A stretch of 64,000 nucleotides of DNA, taken from NCBI GenBank assembly GCA_937927775.1, contig CALBEF010000021.1, forward strand, positions 53,832 through 117,831. The letters are read 5' to 3'. The stretch is from an uncultured Anaerolineae bacterium. Its GTDB lineage: Bacteria; Chloroflexota; Anaerolineae; J036; Brachytrichaceae. Shown here one piece after another: positions 53,282-62,500 of the stretch. The first letter of the stretch is position 1; every line of letters starts with the position of its first letter. Position numbers and translations under genes: made by a program. The notes beneath the pieces were generated by a model. That model saw only the letters and a program-made list of their open reading frames with translations, did no database searches and was not told the origin of the DNA.

Positions 53282-54829
53282 TCACTGCCCCATCACCTGC
53301 CGGCGAATGGCGTCCAGCGCGCGCAATGCTGTCAGGTTGTACATGTTGTAGCCGTAGGACAGATAACCGCCGGTGAAGTTGGCCGACTGGCCGTCGGGCG
53401 GCTTGTTGATGTGAAAGCCGTCGGCCTCGAAGCCGCGATTCGGCAGCGTCGAGAGCGCCTGGCGCAGATCGAGCAGCGGCACGCTGTATTCGCGGCTGAG
53501 CCGGCGCACAATATCGTTGATATAGCCATACGGCGCCTGGCTGTCGGTGGACTCCAGATCATCCCCTTTGGTGATGCATACCGGAATGACCCCCTGGTTG
53601 ATCAGATGCTCGATGATCTGGCGATAGCGCGACTCAAAGCCCTGCCAGGTGTGCTGGTCGCCTGTGCCGAGCAGGATGAAAGCGACGCTGGGCCGATTGA
53701 CGCGCACCTCGCAGGCCAGCGGCGACTCGCCTGGCCCGCAGCCGGCGGGCGCGTTGGCCGGGTCGAGCGCCTTGCTGGTGTTGAACCCGCCACGCGCTGC
53801 GATGCGATCGCGCGCAAACGATCCCCGGAAGAAATCGATCGTCTCCTGCAGATAGCCGTATCCACCCAGCGTGTAACCGCCCCAGTCGAACGGCGCAAAG
53901 AACGCCATGTTGGCGGTGTTGCTGTCGCCGACCAGTGAAAACACGTTGGCGCGATTGCCGCGCGACTGGCCGGCCTGATAAATCTGAAGCGCCCGGCCCG
54001 TCAGATTGGACAAGTTGGGATCGTCTGCAACGGCGGCGATGGATGACGGGGCCGGCGCACTCGAAGCAACGACGGCCCCGCCGGCCAGCGGTATCTGCGA
54101 CAGCGCGCCGGCCAGATCGACGTACTGGCGCATCACCCATCCTTCCGTGCCCTGCGGCGTGACCACCTTCAGCCAGAAATCATCGGGCGTGCGCGCCAGC
54201 ACCTGCAACCGGGTCTGGGGCGCCAGCCTGGTGATGATCTCTGCCTCGGTGCTGGGGCTGCGCCGCAGGCGCAGGCCGCCGGCGTCGATGCGCACCAGGG
54301 CCGAGGGTGACGAATCGCTCGGCGCGGCTGCCGCCGGCGCGCGGGTGGGCAGGGGCGGCAACACCGCGCCGGGGGCCGGAATGTTCAGCACCGCGCCGAG
54401 TGACAACACATCCGGGTTAATCTGCGGATTGGCGGCAATCAGCGCATCGAGGCTGAGGCCAAAACGCACGGCGATGTCCCACAGCGTGTCGCCCTCCACC
54501 ACCGTGTATGCCGTAACCGCCGGCGTCGCCGTCGGCATTTCGACAGGTGGTGCGGGAGAGGGATCGGGCGTGGGTGTTTCTGTAGCCGCCGGCAGGGCCG
54601 TGATATGCAGCGTGACCTGCGGTGTCAGGCTGAACGCTACCGGCTGAGCGGGGGCGCGCGGCGCAGAGAGCGTGATGGCAATCACCATGCCGATCAGCGC
54701 CACGCTCCCGGCCACAACACCCACCACAATGCCGGCCCGCCCGCGCAACCGCTCTCCCAACACAGCCTGTCGTTGATTGCCAGAACGTGAAGCAGGACGG
54801 TTAGAATGGAGTTGTTTCGGTGGACGCAT
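53282..54829 (-). CDS. Membrane-anchored LysM-SH3-SGNH protein, paralogue 3
   Basis: The 515-residue protein has a cytoplasmic basic tail, one membrane span (AGIVVGVVAGSVALIGMVIA), a Pro/Thr-rich linker, a LysM domain (YTVVEGDTLWDIAVRFGLSL, binding GlcNAc polymers), an SH3 domain (GGLRLRRSPSTEAEIITRLA) and an SGNH domain. Here block I is canonical (SLVGDSNTANMAF) and DGFHIN gives DxxH, so this copy looks catalytic. It probably acts on cell-wall glycan as an esterase or acyltransferase. The ATG at 54829 is 9 bases after TACAAT, hence probably leaderless. Confidence 0.85.
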   Translation of the reverse strand: MRPPKQLHSNRPASRSGNQRQAVLGERLRGRAGIVVGVVAGSVALIGMVIAITLSAPRAPAQPVAFSLTPQVTLHITALPAATETPTPDPSPAPPVEMPTATPAVTAYTVVEGDTLWDIAVRFGLSLDALIAANPQINPDVLSLGAVLNIPAPGAVLPPLPTRAPAAAAPSDSSPSALVRIDAGGLRLRRSPSTEAEIITRLAPQTRLQVLARTPDDFWLKVVTPQGTEGWVMRQYVDLAGALSQIPLAGGAVVASSAPAPSSIAAVADDPNLSNLTGRALQIYQAGQSRGNRANVFSLVGDSNTANMAFFAPFDWGGYTLGGYGYLQETIDFFRGSFARDRIAARGGFNTSKALDPANAPAGCGPGESPLACEVRVNRPSVAFILLGTGDQHTWQGFESRYRQIIEHLINQGVIPVCITKGDDLESTDSQAPYGYINDIVRRLSREYSVPLLDLRQALSTLPNRGFEADGFHINKPPDGQSANFTGGYLSYGYNMYNLTALRALDAIRRQVMGQ

Positions 54830-54893
54830 GCAGGTCTGATTGTATCTGACCAGCAGCGCCGCAACAGCAAAATGGATTGCGGAAGGAGCACGC

Positions 54894-55352
54894 ATGAGAC
54901 CGACATGGAAGCAGTGGGCAGCCGGCCTGGCGCTGATAATGGCGCTTGGTCTGACCGGCTGCCAGCCGGCGCCGCAGGCTGCCCCGGCCGTTGACACGCC
55001 GGCAGCCGGGCAAAATCAACAGGCCGGCGGCGTGGTGGGCGACCCCGCCCGCATCATCGAGGACTATCTGAAGGCGCGCGTCGAGGCCAACACCGACGCC
55101 ATGATCAACCTGTCGTGCGCCGACTGGGAGGCCGAGGCGCGCAAAGAATCCAACTCGCTGCGCGGCGTGAAGGCCCGGCTGGAAGGCGCAACCTGCGCGG
55201 TAGACAGCGTCACCGCCGACACGGCGCTGGTCGCCTGTCAGGGCAACATCGTTGCCAACTACAACGGCGAGGATCGGCCCCTGCCGCTGGACAAGCGCAA
55301 GTTCAAACTAACAATCGATGGCGGCCAGTGGCGCATGTGCGGGTATGAGTGA
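54894..55352 (+). CDS. Small lipoprotein of unknown function
   Basis: The 152-residue protein has a signal peptide with lipobox (LGLTGC), a short Ala/Pro linker and a compact domain (ARIIEDYLKARVEANTDAMI ... KRKFKLTIDGGQWRMCGYE) with paired cysteines. The overall pattern (helix, then small cystatin-like sheet) recalls NTF2/DUF4878-type lipoproteins. GGAAGGAG precedes the ATG. It diverges from the LysM-SH3-SGNH gene. Confidence 0.75.
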   Translation: MRPTWKQWAAGLALIMALGLTGCQPAPQAAPAVDTPAAGQNQQAGGVVGDPARIIEDYLKARVEANTDAMINLSCADWEAEARKESNSLRGVKARLEGATCAVDSVTADTALVACQGNIVANYNGEDRPLPLDKRKFKLTIDGGQWRMCGYE

Positions 55353-55359
55353 TGGGCGC

Positions 55360-55441
55360 GTGTTGCGTATTTCGTGTTGCGTATTTCGTGTTGCGTAATG
55401 CGCGGCAGCTCCTGCCTCCTGACTCGTGACTCCTGACCACT
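55360..55441 (+). repeat. GCGTATTTCGTGTT and GACTCCT arrays before the microprotein gene
   Basis: GCGTATTTCGTGTT occurs twice plus a partial copy (a 14-base unit made of two related heptamers), followed by GACTCGT, GACTCCT and GACCACT. The last unit ends about 4 bases before the ATG at 55446. Confidence 0.75.
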
Positions 55442-55445
55442 CCCA

Positions 55446-55565
55446 ATGGCAAGGCGACTCTTCAACCGTGAAAACCTGATCGCGCTGGCCGTGTGCCTGA
55501 TGCTGATCGCCATTCTGGTGCTGACTGCCGACAGCGCGCCGCAGTGGATTTACCAGGGTTTCTGA
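55446..55565 (+). CDS. 39-residue single-span microprotein, DltX-like
   Basis: The ORF has a short basic N-terminus (MARRLFNREN), one hydrophobic helix (LIALAVCLMLIAILVLTA) and an extracytoplasmic C-terminus ending PQWIYQGF. DltX proteins of dlt operons have the same size, topology and a C-terminal FxYxxF-type motif, whose Tyr was reported to carry the acyl group handed over by the MBOAT protein DltB. The MBOAT gene begins 21 bases downstream. Sequence identity elsewhere is not expected. The role as acyl carrier is inferred from motif, topology and position. Confidence 0.7.
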   Translation: MARRLFNRENLIALAVCLMLIAILVLTADSAPQWIYQGF

Positions 55566-55586
55566 GCCTGCCTCGCGCCCGCCCCA

Positions 55587-57122
55587 ATGAGCCTGACCTG
55601 GATTGTGATCTTCACCGCCGGCGGGCTGTTGTTTGGCGCGCTGGCGGCGCTGGCCGCGCGCGACGCAACAGGCCGGCTGAATGCGCTTACCCGCCGCGCC
55701 CGCCCCTGGCTGATGTTGTCGGCCAGCGTCACAGCCCTGTACTGGCTGCAATCCTCGACGCCGATCCGCCATCTGGACTTCTGGCTGCCGACCGGCACGC
55801 TGGGGCTGACGGGGCTGGTGTGGGCGGCGACGCTCAAACCCCGTCCGGCAACCGGCGCAAAGCGACCCGATCAAACCGCCGCCGGCCCCGGCACGCCCGA
55901 CCTGCGCGCAACACTCCTCACCGGCCTGGTCATGGCCGGTATCGTGGCGCTGATCGCTTCCACACGCTACGTCGATGCGTTGTGCTGCCTGACCCCCTCG
56001 CGCCCGCCGGAGATCGGCGCGGCAGGCATGGCATTGCTGATGTGCGTTGCCGTGAGTGTGATTGTGGCGCGGCTTGCAACCGGCCGGGCGTGGCTGGACG
56101 CCGCGCTGGTGGCGTTGCTGCTGGCGCTGTTTGTGGCGCTGAAGACGGAACCGCTGACAGCCGGCGTGAGCGCCCTCCTGCGCGCGCTCACCGGCCAGTC
56201 GGTCAGTCAGGCGTCGGCGCTGGATGTGCGCTGGCTGGGGTTCTCGTATATCGCGTTCCGGCTGATTCACGTCTTGCGCGATCACGCCGGCGGCCGGCTG
56301 CCGGCGCTGTCGCTGCGCGAGTTCGTCACGTATGTGGTGTTCTTTCCCGCGCTGGCCGCCGGGCCGATCGACCGCGCCGAACGATTTGTCAAAGACCTGC
56401 GCGGCTGGGATGCCGGCCCGAACGCCGCCGCCGCGCGCGTCGAGGATGTGGCCGAGGGCCTGCGCCGCATCCTGATCGGCGTGTTCAAGAAGTTCGCCAT
56501 CGCCGACTCGCTCGCACTGATCGCGCTCAATCCCATCAATGCCGGGCAGATTCAGAGCATGGGCTGGGCGTGGGTGCTGTTGTACGCCTATGCCTTCCGG
56601 TTGTATTTCGACTTCAGCGGCTACACCGATATCGCCATCGGCATGGGCCGGCTGTTTGGCGCGCGCCTGCCGGAGAACTTCGACCGGCCCTACCTGCGCC
56701 CCAACCTGACAATGTTCTGGAACAGTTGGCACATGACGCTCGCCAACTGGTTCCGGGCATACTGGTTCAATCCGCTGACGCGCTGGCTGAGGACAGCCGG
56801 CGGCGCGTCGCTCAACGCATCCGTCATCATCTTCATCGGCCAGACGAGCACGATGCTGTTGATCGGCCTGTGGCACGGTGTGACATGGAACTACGCGCTG
56901 TGGGGCGCGTGGCACGCCGCCGGCTTGTTTATCCACAATCGCTGGACGGCGTGGGCGCGCAGCCGGCAAGCCGGCTCGCCAACGAGCGCCTGGCGTGCAC
57001 GCATCACGCACATGCTTAGCGTTGCGCTGACGTTCCACTTTGTGGCGCTGGGCTGGGTATGGTTCGTGCTGCCGGATGTGGGGCAAGCAGTGGCGCTATT
57101 TGCGCGCCTGTTCGGTGGATGA
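55587..57122 (+). CDS. MBOAT-family O-acyltransferase (AlgI/DltB-like)
   Basis: The 511-residue polytopic membrane protein has the MBOAT signature: YAYAFRLYFDFSGYTDIAIG, FWNSWHMTLANWFRAYWF, and LIGLWHGVTWNYALWGAWHA with the conserved His430 and His443. In AlgI, DltB and PatA these proteins pass acyl groups across the membrane to a second enzyme or carrier. The flanking microprotein and SGNH gene complete a typical envelope-polymer acylation module. No Shine-Dalgarno is evident, so translation may be coupled to the microprotein. Confidence 0.94.
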   Translation: MSLTWIVIFTAGGLLFGALAALAARDATGRLNALTRRARPWLMLSASVTALYWLQSSTPIRHLDFWLPTGTLGLTGLVWAATLKPRPATGAKRPDQTAAGPGTPDLRATLLTGLVMAGIVALIASTRYVDALCCLTPSRPPEIGAAGMALLMCVAVSVIVARLATGRAWLDAALVALLLALFVALKTEPLTAGVSALLRALTGQSVSQASALDVRWLGFSYIAFRLIHVLRDHAGGRLPALSLREFVTYVVFFPALAAGPIDRAERFVKDLRGWDAGPNAAAARVEDVAEGLRRILIGVFKKFAIADSLALIALNPINAGQIQSMGWAWVLLYAYAFRLYFDFSGYTDIAIGMGRLFGARLPENFDRPYLRPNLTMFWNSWHMTLANWFRAYWFNPLTRWLRTAGGASLNASVIIFIGQTSTMLLIGLWHGVTWNYALWGAWHAAGLFIHNRWTAWARSRQAGSPTSAWRARITHMLSVALTFHFVALGWVWFVLPDVGQAVALFARLFGG

Positions 57123-57143
57123 GGACATCGGCGAGGGAAGCGC

Positions 57144-58253
57144 ATGAGAGGCATTTCAACCCGGCGCATTGCCATCAAGGCACTGCTGTTGTTCGTCGTT
57201 GTGAACGTGGTGTTCGCGCTGACCGACCCGCTGCCGGCTATCGGCTCGCTGTCGGCGTATAACCTCATCTTCCCCGGCCGGCCCCGCCTGCCCTACAGCG
57301 ACTTTCCAGAGCGCGCCTACAGCCTCAGCCTGTACAACCTGAACGCCATGTTCGCTTCGCACGAGATCGCCGCCGGCCCCAGGCCCAGCGGCGAGTATCG
57401 CGTCCTGCTCATCGGCGATTCGTCGGTGTGGGGCTTTCTGCTGCGCCCCGATGACACGCTGGCCGCGCGTATCAACGCCGGCGGGCGCACGCTGCCCGAC
57501 GGCCGGCGCCTGCGCGCCTACAACCTCGGCTACCCCATCATGTCGGTGACGAAGGATTTGCTGCTGTTGCAACACGCCATGCGCTACGAGCCTGACCTGA
57601 TTGTGTGGCTGGTGACGCTGGAATCGCTGCCGGCCGGCCGGCAACTGTTACATCCGCTCACGCAGAACAACGCCGGCGCAGTGCGCGGATTGATTGCAGA
57701 CTACGGCCTGCCGCTCGATGCGTCCGACGCGCGCCTGCTCGACCCCTCTTTCATCGAGCGCACGTTGATCGGCCAGCGGCGCAATATGGCCGATGTGATC
57801 CGCTTGCAGGTGTACGGCGCGCTGTGGGCTGCGACCGGCATCGACCAGGACTACCCCGACTACGAGCCGGCGGCCATCGATCTGGAAGCCGACGAGACAT
57901 TCCACGATCTGAAACCGCCCGTCCTGCGTGCCGAAGACCTGGCGCTGGAGGTGTTGCGCGCCGGGCATCACCTGGCCGGCGACACCCCCATCCTGATCGT
58001 GAACGAGCCAATCCTCATCAGCAATGGCCGGAACAGCGACATCCGCTACAACTTCTTCTACCCGCGCTGGGCCTACGACCAGTATCGCGTCATCATGGCC
58101 GAACAGGCCCGGCAGCAGGGCTGGCGCTATCTCGATCTGTGGGATGTGGTTCCGATGGGCGAGTTCACCAACAGCGCGGTGCATCTCACGCCGGCAGGAT
58201 CGCAACTGCTGGCAGACAGGATCGCGCAACAGATTGTGGCCGGCGAGCAATGA
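57144..58253 (+). CDS. SGNH/GDSL-type membrane-anchored protein, AlgJ/DltD-like partner of the MBOAT
   Basis: The 369-residue protein has an N-terminal signal anchor (AIKALLLFVVVNVVFALTDP) and an SGNH domain. Block I is VLLIGDSSVWGFLLRPDDTL (Ser93); the C-terminal block is TNSAVHLTPAGSQLLADRIA with His347, although an Asp three residues earlier is not seen. It follows the MBOAT gene by 21 bases. In alginate and teichoic-acid systems the equivalent extracellular protein transfers the acyl group to the polymer; the polymer here is unknown. Confidence 0.85.
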   Translation: MRGISTRRIAIKALLLFVVVNVVFALTDPLPAIGSLSAYNLIFPGRPRLPYSDFPERAYSLSLYNLNAMFASHEIAAGPRPSGEYRVLLIGDSSVWGFLLRPDDTLAARINAGGRTLPDGRRLRAYNLGYPIMSVTKDLLLLQHAMRYEPDLIVWLVTLESLPAGRQLLHPLTQNNAGAVRGLIADYGLPLDASDARLLDPSFIERTLIGQRRNMADVIRLQVYGALWAATGIDQDYPDYEPAAIDLEADETFHDLKPPVLRAEDLALEVLRAGHHLAGDTPILIVNEPILISNGRNSDIRYNFFYPRWAYDQYRVIMAEQARQQGWRYLDLWDVVPMGEFTNSAVHLTPAGSQLLADRIAQQIVAGEQ

Positions 58254-58310
58254 CCCCGCTCGCCTTCTGTAGCGCGCATTGGCGTTCATGCGCGTTCATG
58301 CGCGGCAAAG

Positions 58311-59510
58311 TCACTGGCGCGCCACCACGCCGTGCATGACCTTGAGCAGCGTCGCCTGCTTCACGAACGCTTCGTCAAAGCGCGCCACATCGGTGGTAGT
58401 GACGATGGTCTGATGGGAATCGCTGATGTGGTCGAGCAGACAGCGGCGGCGGTTGGGATCGAGTTCGGCCAACACTTCATCCAGCAACAACACCGGCTCC
58501 TCGCCGATGCGCCGGCGCATCCAGTCGGCCTCGGCCAGCTTGAGCGACAGCACTGCCGTGCGCTGTTGTCCGCGCGAGCCATAGTCGCCCAGATCGACCG
58601 CGTTAGCCAGAAAGCGCAGGTCGTCGCGGTGCGGGCCGGTCAAGGTTGCGCCGCGCGCGATCTCTTCGCGGCGGCGATCCATCAGCGCCCTGCGGAAAGC
58701 AGCCTCCAGGTCGGCGCGATCGAAGCCGGCCGGCGGGCGGGCGGGGTCGAGGCCGATCTGATAACTGCGCGCCGAAGAAGCCGGGGCGGCCGCGTCGAAA
58801 TTAGGCTGATAGATGATTTCCAGATATTCGAGGCCGTTCGAGAGCCGGCGGTGCGCCGGCATCGCCAGTTGCGTCAGCTCGGCCACGGCGCGGCGGCGGC
58901 GCAACGCCACCTCCACGCCGGCCGGCACAAGCTGGTCGTCCCACACGCTGAACTCGTCAGGATCAACCGGGCGCTCCTGGGCCTGGCGCAACAGCGCGTT
59001 GCGCTGGGTCAATGCGCGCTCGTACTGATCCAGCGCGCGCACATACTCCGCATCCACCTGCGACAGCGCCGCGTCGAGATAATCGCGGCGCAGAGCCGGC
59101 GCGCCGGACACCAGTTCCACATCGCCGGGCAGAAAAAGCACGACGGCCAACTGGCCCACCAGATCGATCCCGCGCCGCGTCGTGTGATTGATGCGGATCT
59201 CTTTCTTCAGGCGATTGCCGTCTGCGCGCTGGATGCCGATCTCCAGCACGCGCGGCCCATCGCGGCGGACCAACTCAGCCTTGAGGATGGCGAATGGGTA
59301 CGCTGCCTCCTCGGCCGCGCCCCAGCGAATCACCTGCCGGTCGGCGCCGGTGTGGGGCGAGTGCGAGGTGGCCAGGAAGTAGATCGCCTCGAGCAGCGAA
59401 GTCTTGCCCTGCGCGTTGTCGCCCTGCACGATGGTCAGGCCAGCGGGCAGGTCAAGCTCCAGCCGCGCATACAGGCGGAAGTTGGTCAGCGAAAGATGGC
59501 GGACGATCAT
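58311..59510 (-). CDS. recF: DNA replication/repair protein RecF
   Basis: The 399-residue SMC-like ATPase has Walker A (VQGDNAQGKTSLLEAIYFLA), the RecF block TGPHRDDLRFLANAVDL, the ABC signature (SRGQQRTAVLSLKLAEADWM) and Walker B (VLLLDEVLAELDPNRRRCLL). It loads RecA at gapped DNA. The ATG at 59510 is the family start (MIVRHLSLTNFRLYARLELD); the frame upstream overlaps the GH13 gene and is spurious. It follows the GH13 gene on the same strand; the usual dnaA-dnaN context is absent. Confidence 0.95.
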   Translation of the reverse strand: MIVRHLSLTNFRLYARLELDLPAGLTIVQGDNAQGKTSLLEAIYFLATSHSPHTGADRQVIRWGAAEEAAYPFAILKAELVRRDGPRVLEIGIQRADGNRLKKEIRINHTTRRGIDLVGQLAVVLFLPGDVELVSGAPALRRDYLDAALSQVDAEYVRALDQYERALTQRNALLRQAQERPVDPDEFSVWDDQLVPAGVEVALRRRRAVAELTQLAMPAHRRLSNGLEYLEIIYQPNFDAAAPASSARSYQIGLDPARPPAGFDRADLEAAFRRALMDRRREEIARGATLTGPHRDDLRFLANAVDLGDYGSRGQQRTAVLSLKLAEADWMRRRIGEEPVLLLDEVLAELDPNRRRCLLDHISDSHQTIVTTTDVARFDEAFVKQATLLKVMHGVVARQ

Positions 59511-59522
59511 GGCGGAGGAAAC

Positions 59523-59550
59523 GCAGGCCGGCCGATGAGCGCGCCGGCCT
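59523..59550 (-). terminator. Hairpin between the GH13 and recF genes
   Basis: CAGGCCGGC (59523-59531) and GCCGGCCTG (59542-59550) form a 9-base GC stem with a 10-base loop, 11 bases after the GH13 stop. There is no U-tract. Confidence 0.5.
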
Positions 59551-59560
59551 GAGACCCGGC

Positions 59561-62500
59561 TCAATCGAGCGCGGCCAGCAGTTTGTCCACCTGATAGCCG
59601 GACGCCTGCTCGGCGCGCCGAAGCGCCTGAATGACCTCGCCGGCCCGCTCGATCCGGGCGCGCGTCTCTGGCATGTCGGGATCGGCCTGGTCGAGCCATG
59701 CGAGGGCCGTCAGCCATCCCATCAGTCCATCGAACGATTCTTTGTTGAACCACAGGATGCCGTCGTAGCGATTGACGCCGAGATACGCGCGCGCGTCGGC
59801 GTCGGAGAACAGCGCCTGAGCCAGCAGGTGCGCGTCGCCGGCCGTGTTCGTCGATAGCGCGTCGAACCAGCGTTGATGCGACATCAGCGTTTTCACCAGC
59901 GCGAGGGCGCGCGCCGTTGCGCCGTCGTCCAGCCCGATCTGGCGCAGGGCATCCGCGATCAACACGCTGAGGCGCCATTCATCGAGCAGGCTGCGCCCGG
60001 CTGCGCTCTCGTCTGTGTCGGTCAGCGTTGCGCCGATACGGCTGACGAATAGCCAGACCAGGCCGGCCAGCCATGATGCGACATCAGCGGGCAGACCGTC
60101 GCGCAGCGCGTTGCGATCGTTTGCGTCGCCGGCGGCTGAGACCTCACGGACAAAGTCTGCGCGGACAAAGTCCGCCAGCACAGCCTGCGCCCTGCGGCGT
60201 ATCTCGGCGGCGATGGCAGAAGGGTCGCAGGCAGGGCCGGCTGCCGCCGGCGTTTGTTGCGCAAACGCAGCCGCTGCGGCATAGGCCGCCTGTGCGCGCG
60301 TTGCGATTTCGTCGAGCAGGCCGGGAATGATCTGCGCGTTGTCGGCGTCGCGCGCTTCGGTCAGGCGATACAACGTCTCGGCGTTGATCAAAGCGCGGAA
60401 GGGTTGCAGAATGGGCTGCAATTCCAGGTCGCGCATAGCGCCTTCGACGCTGGGCGCGCCCCGCCCGTTCAAATGCGCGGCGATGCGGGCGTAGCGACCA
60501 TCCCTGTCCTGAACCTGGCGAAAATCGAGGAAGACGTGGCGCTTGTAGGCCGCCAGTTCGACGTACAAGCCCTGCTCTGCCAGGTCGCGGTTGTTGCGGA
60601 TGTATTCCAGGCCGGTGACCAGATCGCGGAACAGCGTGAACCAGTCATCTCCCACAACCAGCCCCAGCCCTTCGACGAGTGTGGTTTGCGCCAGCGCGCG
60701 GCCGCCGTCTGGCGCGGGGCGCAGCGCAGCGACTGATGCGCGAATCCAGCCGGCCACTTCGGCGAATTTGTTGTGATAGATAACAAGCGCGCGCGCTTCA
60801 GCGTGGCGATTGGAGAAGGCGAACACGTCCTCGCACACCGCGCCATCGGCAGTGAAGAAGTCATATAGCTCGAAGTGTTCGACATCAGAAAAGAGGTGGC
60901 GCCGATGCAGCAGCGGGAATATTTCGCGCTCGTGCCGGCTGACCAGATAGGCATCCACCTGCTCGTCCCACATGGGCCGGCGGAACTCCATGCCGTACTT
61001 CTCGGCAAATCCCTCGATCTGCCCGTGGCCGAACATGGGCAGGCCGGGCAGCGTCGCCATCAGGGTGCAGATGCCGAAGTACTTGTCCCCTTTGCCAAAC
61101 TGATCGACGGCCGTGCGCTCATCGGGGTTGTTCATGAAGTTGACATAGCGCTTCAGAATCTGCGGGTCGAACTCCAGCGTGCTTTTGATGAGGTGGCGAT
61201 ACTTCCCGTTGTCCTCGTCGCGCAGCATGTTCATGAAGGCGCTGTTGTAGACGCGGTGCATGCCGAGCGAGCGCACGAAGTAGCCCTCCATCATCCAGAA
61301 CGCCTCGGCCAGCAGCAGGGTGTCGGGCGCTTCGCGGGCCACACGATCGACCACCTCGCGCCAGAACTCCTCCGGCATGGCCTCGTCGAACTGCTGGCGC
61401 GTGAGACCCAGGCCGGCGCGCGAGGCAATCGCCCCGCCCGTGCCCGGCTCCGGGAACCACAGGCGCTGGAAGTGCCGCTTCGCCAGCGTCATGGCGGCGT
61501 CAAACCGGATGATGGGGAACTGGCGCGCCACATGCAGGATGGTCTGGATCACCGCCTCGCGCACCGCCGGGTTGAGATAGTTCAACTGGGCCGTGTCGTT
61601 CCACGGCATGCTGGTGCCGTCGTTGCCGTGATAGATGTACAGTTCGCTGCCGGTCCAACGATCAAGGCGCTTGAACACAACAGCGGCATCGGCGCGGTTG
61701 TAGTAATGATCCTCGATGAAAACGCCCACCCGCTCATCGCGCGACAGGTCCGGCCCGTTGAAGGTGTAGGTGGGGAATGGCGAATAGGGCAGCGAAATGA
61801 ACCAGTCGGGATGGTTGATCACCCAGGGTGAATCGATGCCCATGTGGTTGGGCACCATATCGCTGGCCAGGCGAATGCCGCGCTGAGCGGCGCGGGCGCG
61901 CAGGTTGTCCAGCGCGGCCTGTCCGCCCAGGTCGTCGGCGATGCGATAGTCGTACAGCGAGTAGGCAGAGGGCAGCGCGTCGGGGTTGCCGCACAGTTGC
62001 TTGATGCGCTGCGAGGCCGGGCTGCGCTCCCACAGACCGATCAGCCACAGGCCGGTGATGCCCCAGCGCGCCAGTTGATCCAACGCTTCATCAGGGATCT
62101 GGTCAAGCCGGCGCACCTGGCGCCGATACTGCTTCGACAACTGATCGAGCCAGACGTAGGAGTTCTTCGCCATGAGCACCACGCGCGGCATCCAGTCGCG
62201 ATCGGGGCTGTAACGCTCGATATCGGGGCCGGGCATGCCGATGCCCATCTCCACCAGGGTGGCATAGTCGTAGACGGGCGCCTGAGCCGGGCCGGGGCCG
62301 GTGAAGCTCGGCCGGGTTTCCTCGCGGATCAGATCGAGGCCGCTGAGCAAACGATACACCTGTTCGCCAAGCAGTCCGGCCCAGCGCGCAGCGATGAACT
62401 GCAACTGTTCCATCAGGGAGTGCGGATGGGCCAGCGCCGGCGCGCGCAGCAGATCGATCAGGTTCTGGTTGTCCGGCCCGAACGGTGGCTGGGTGTCGAA

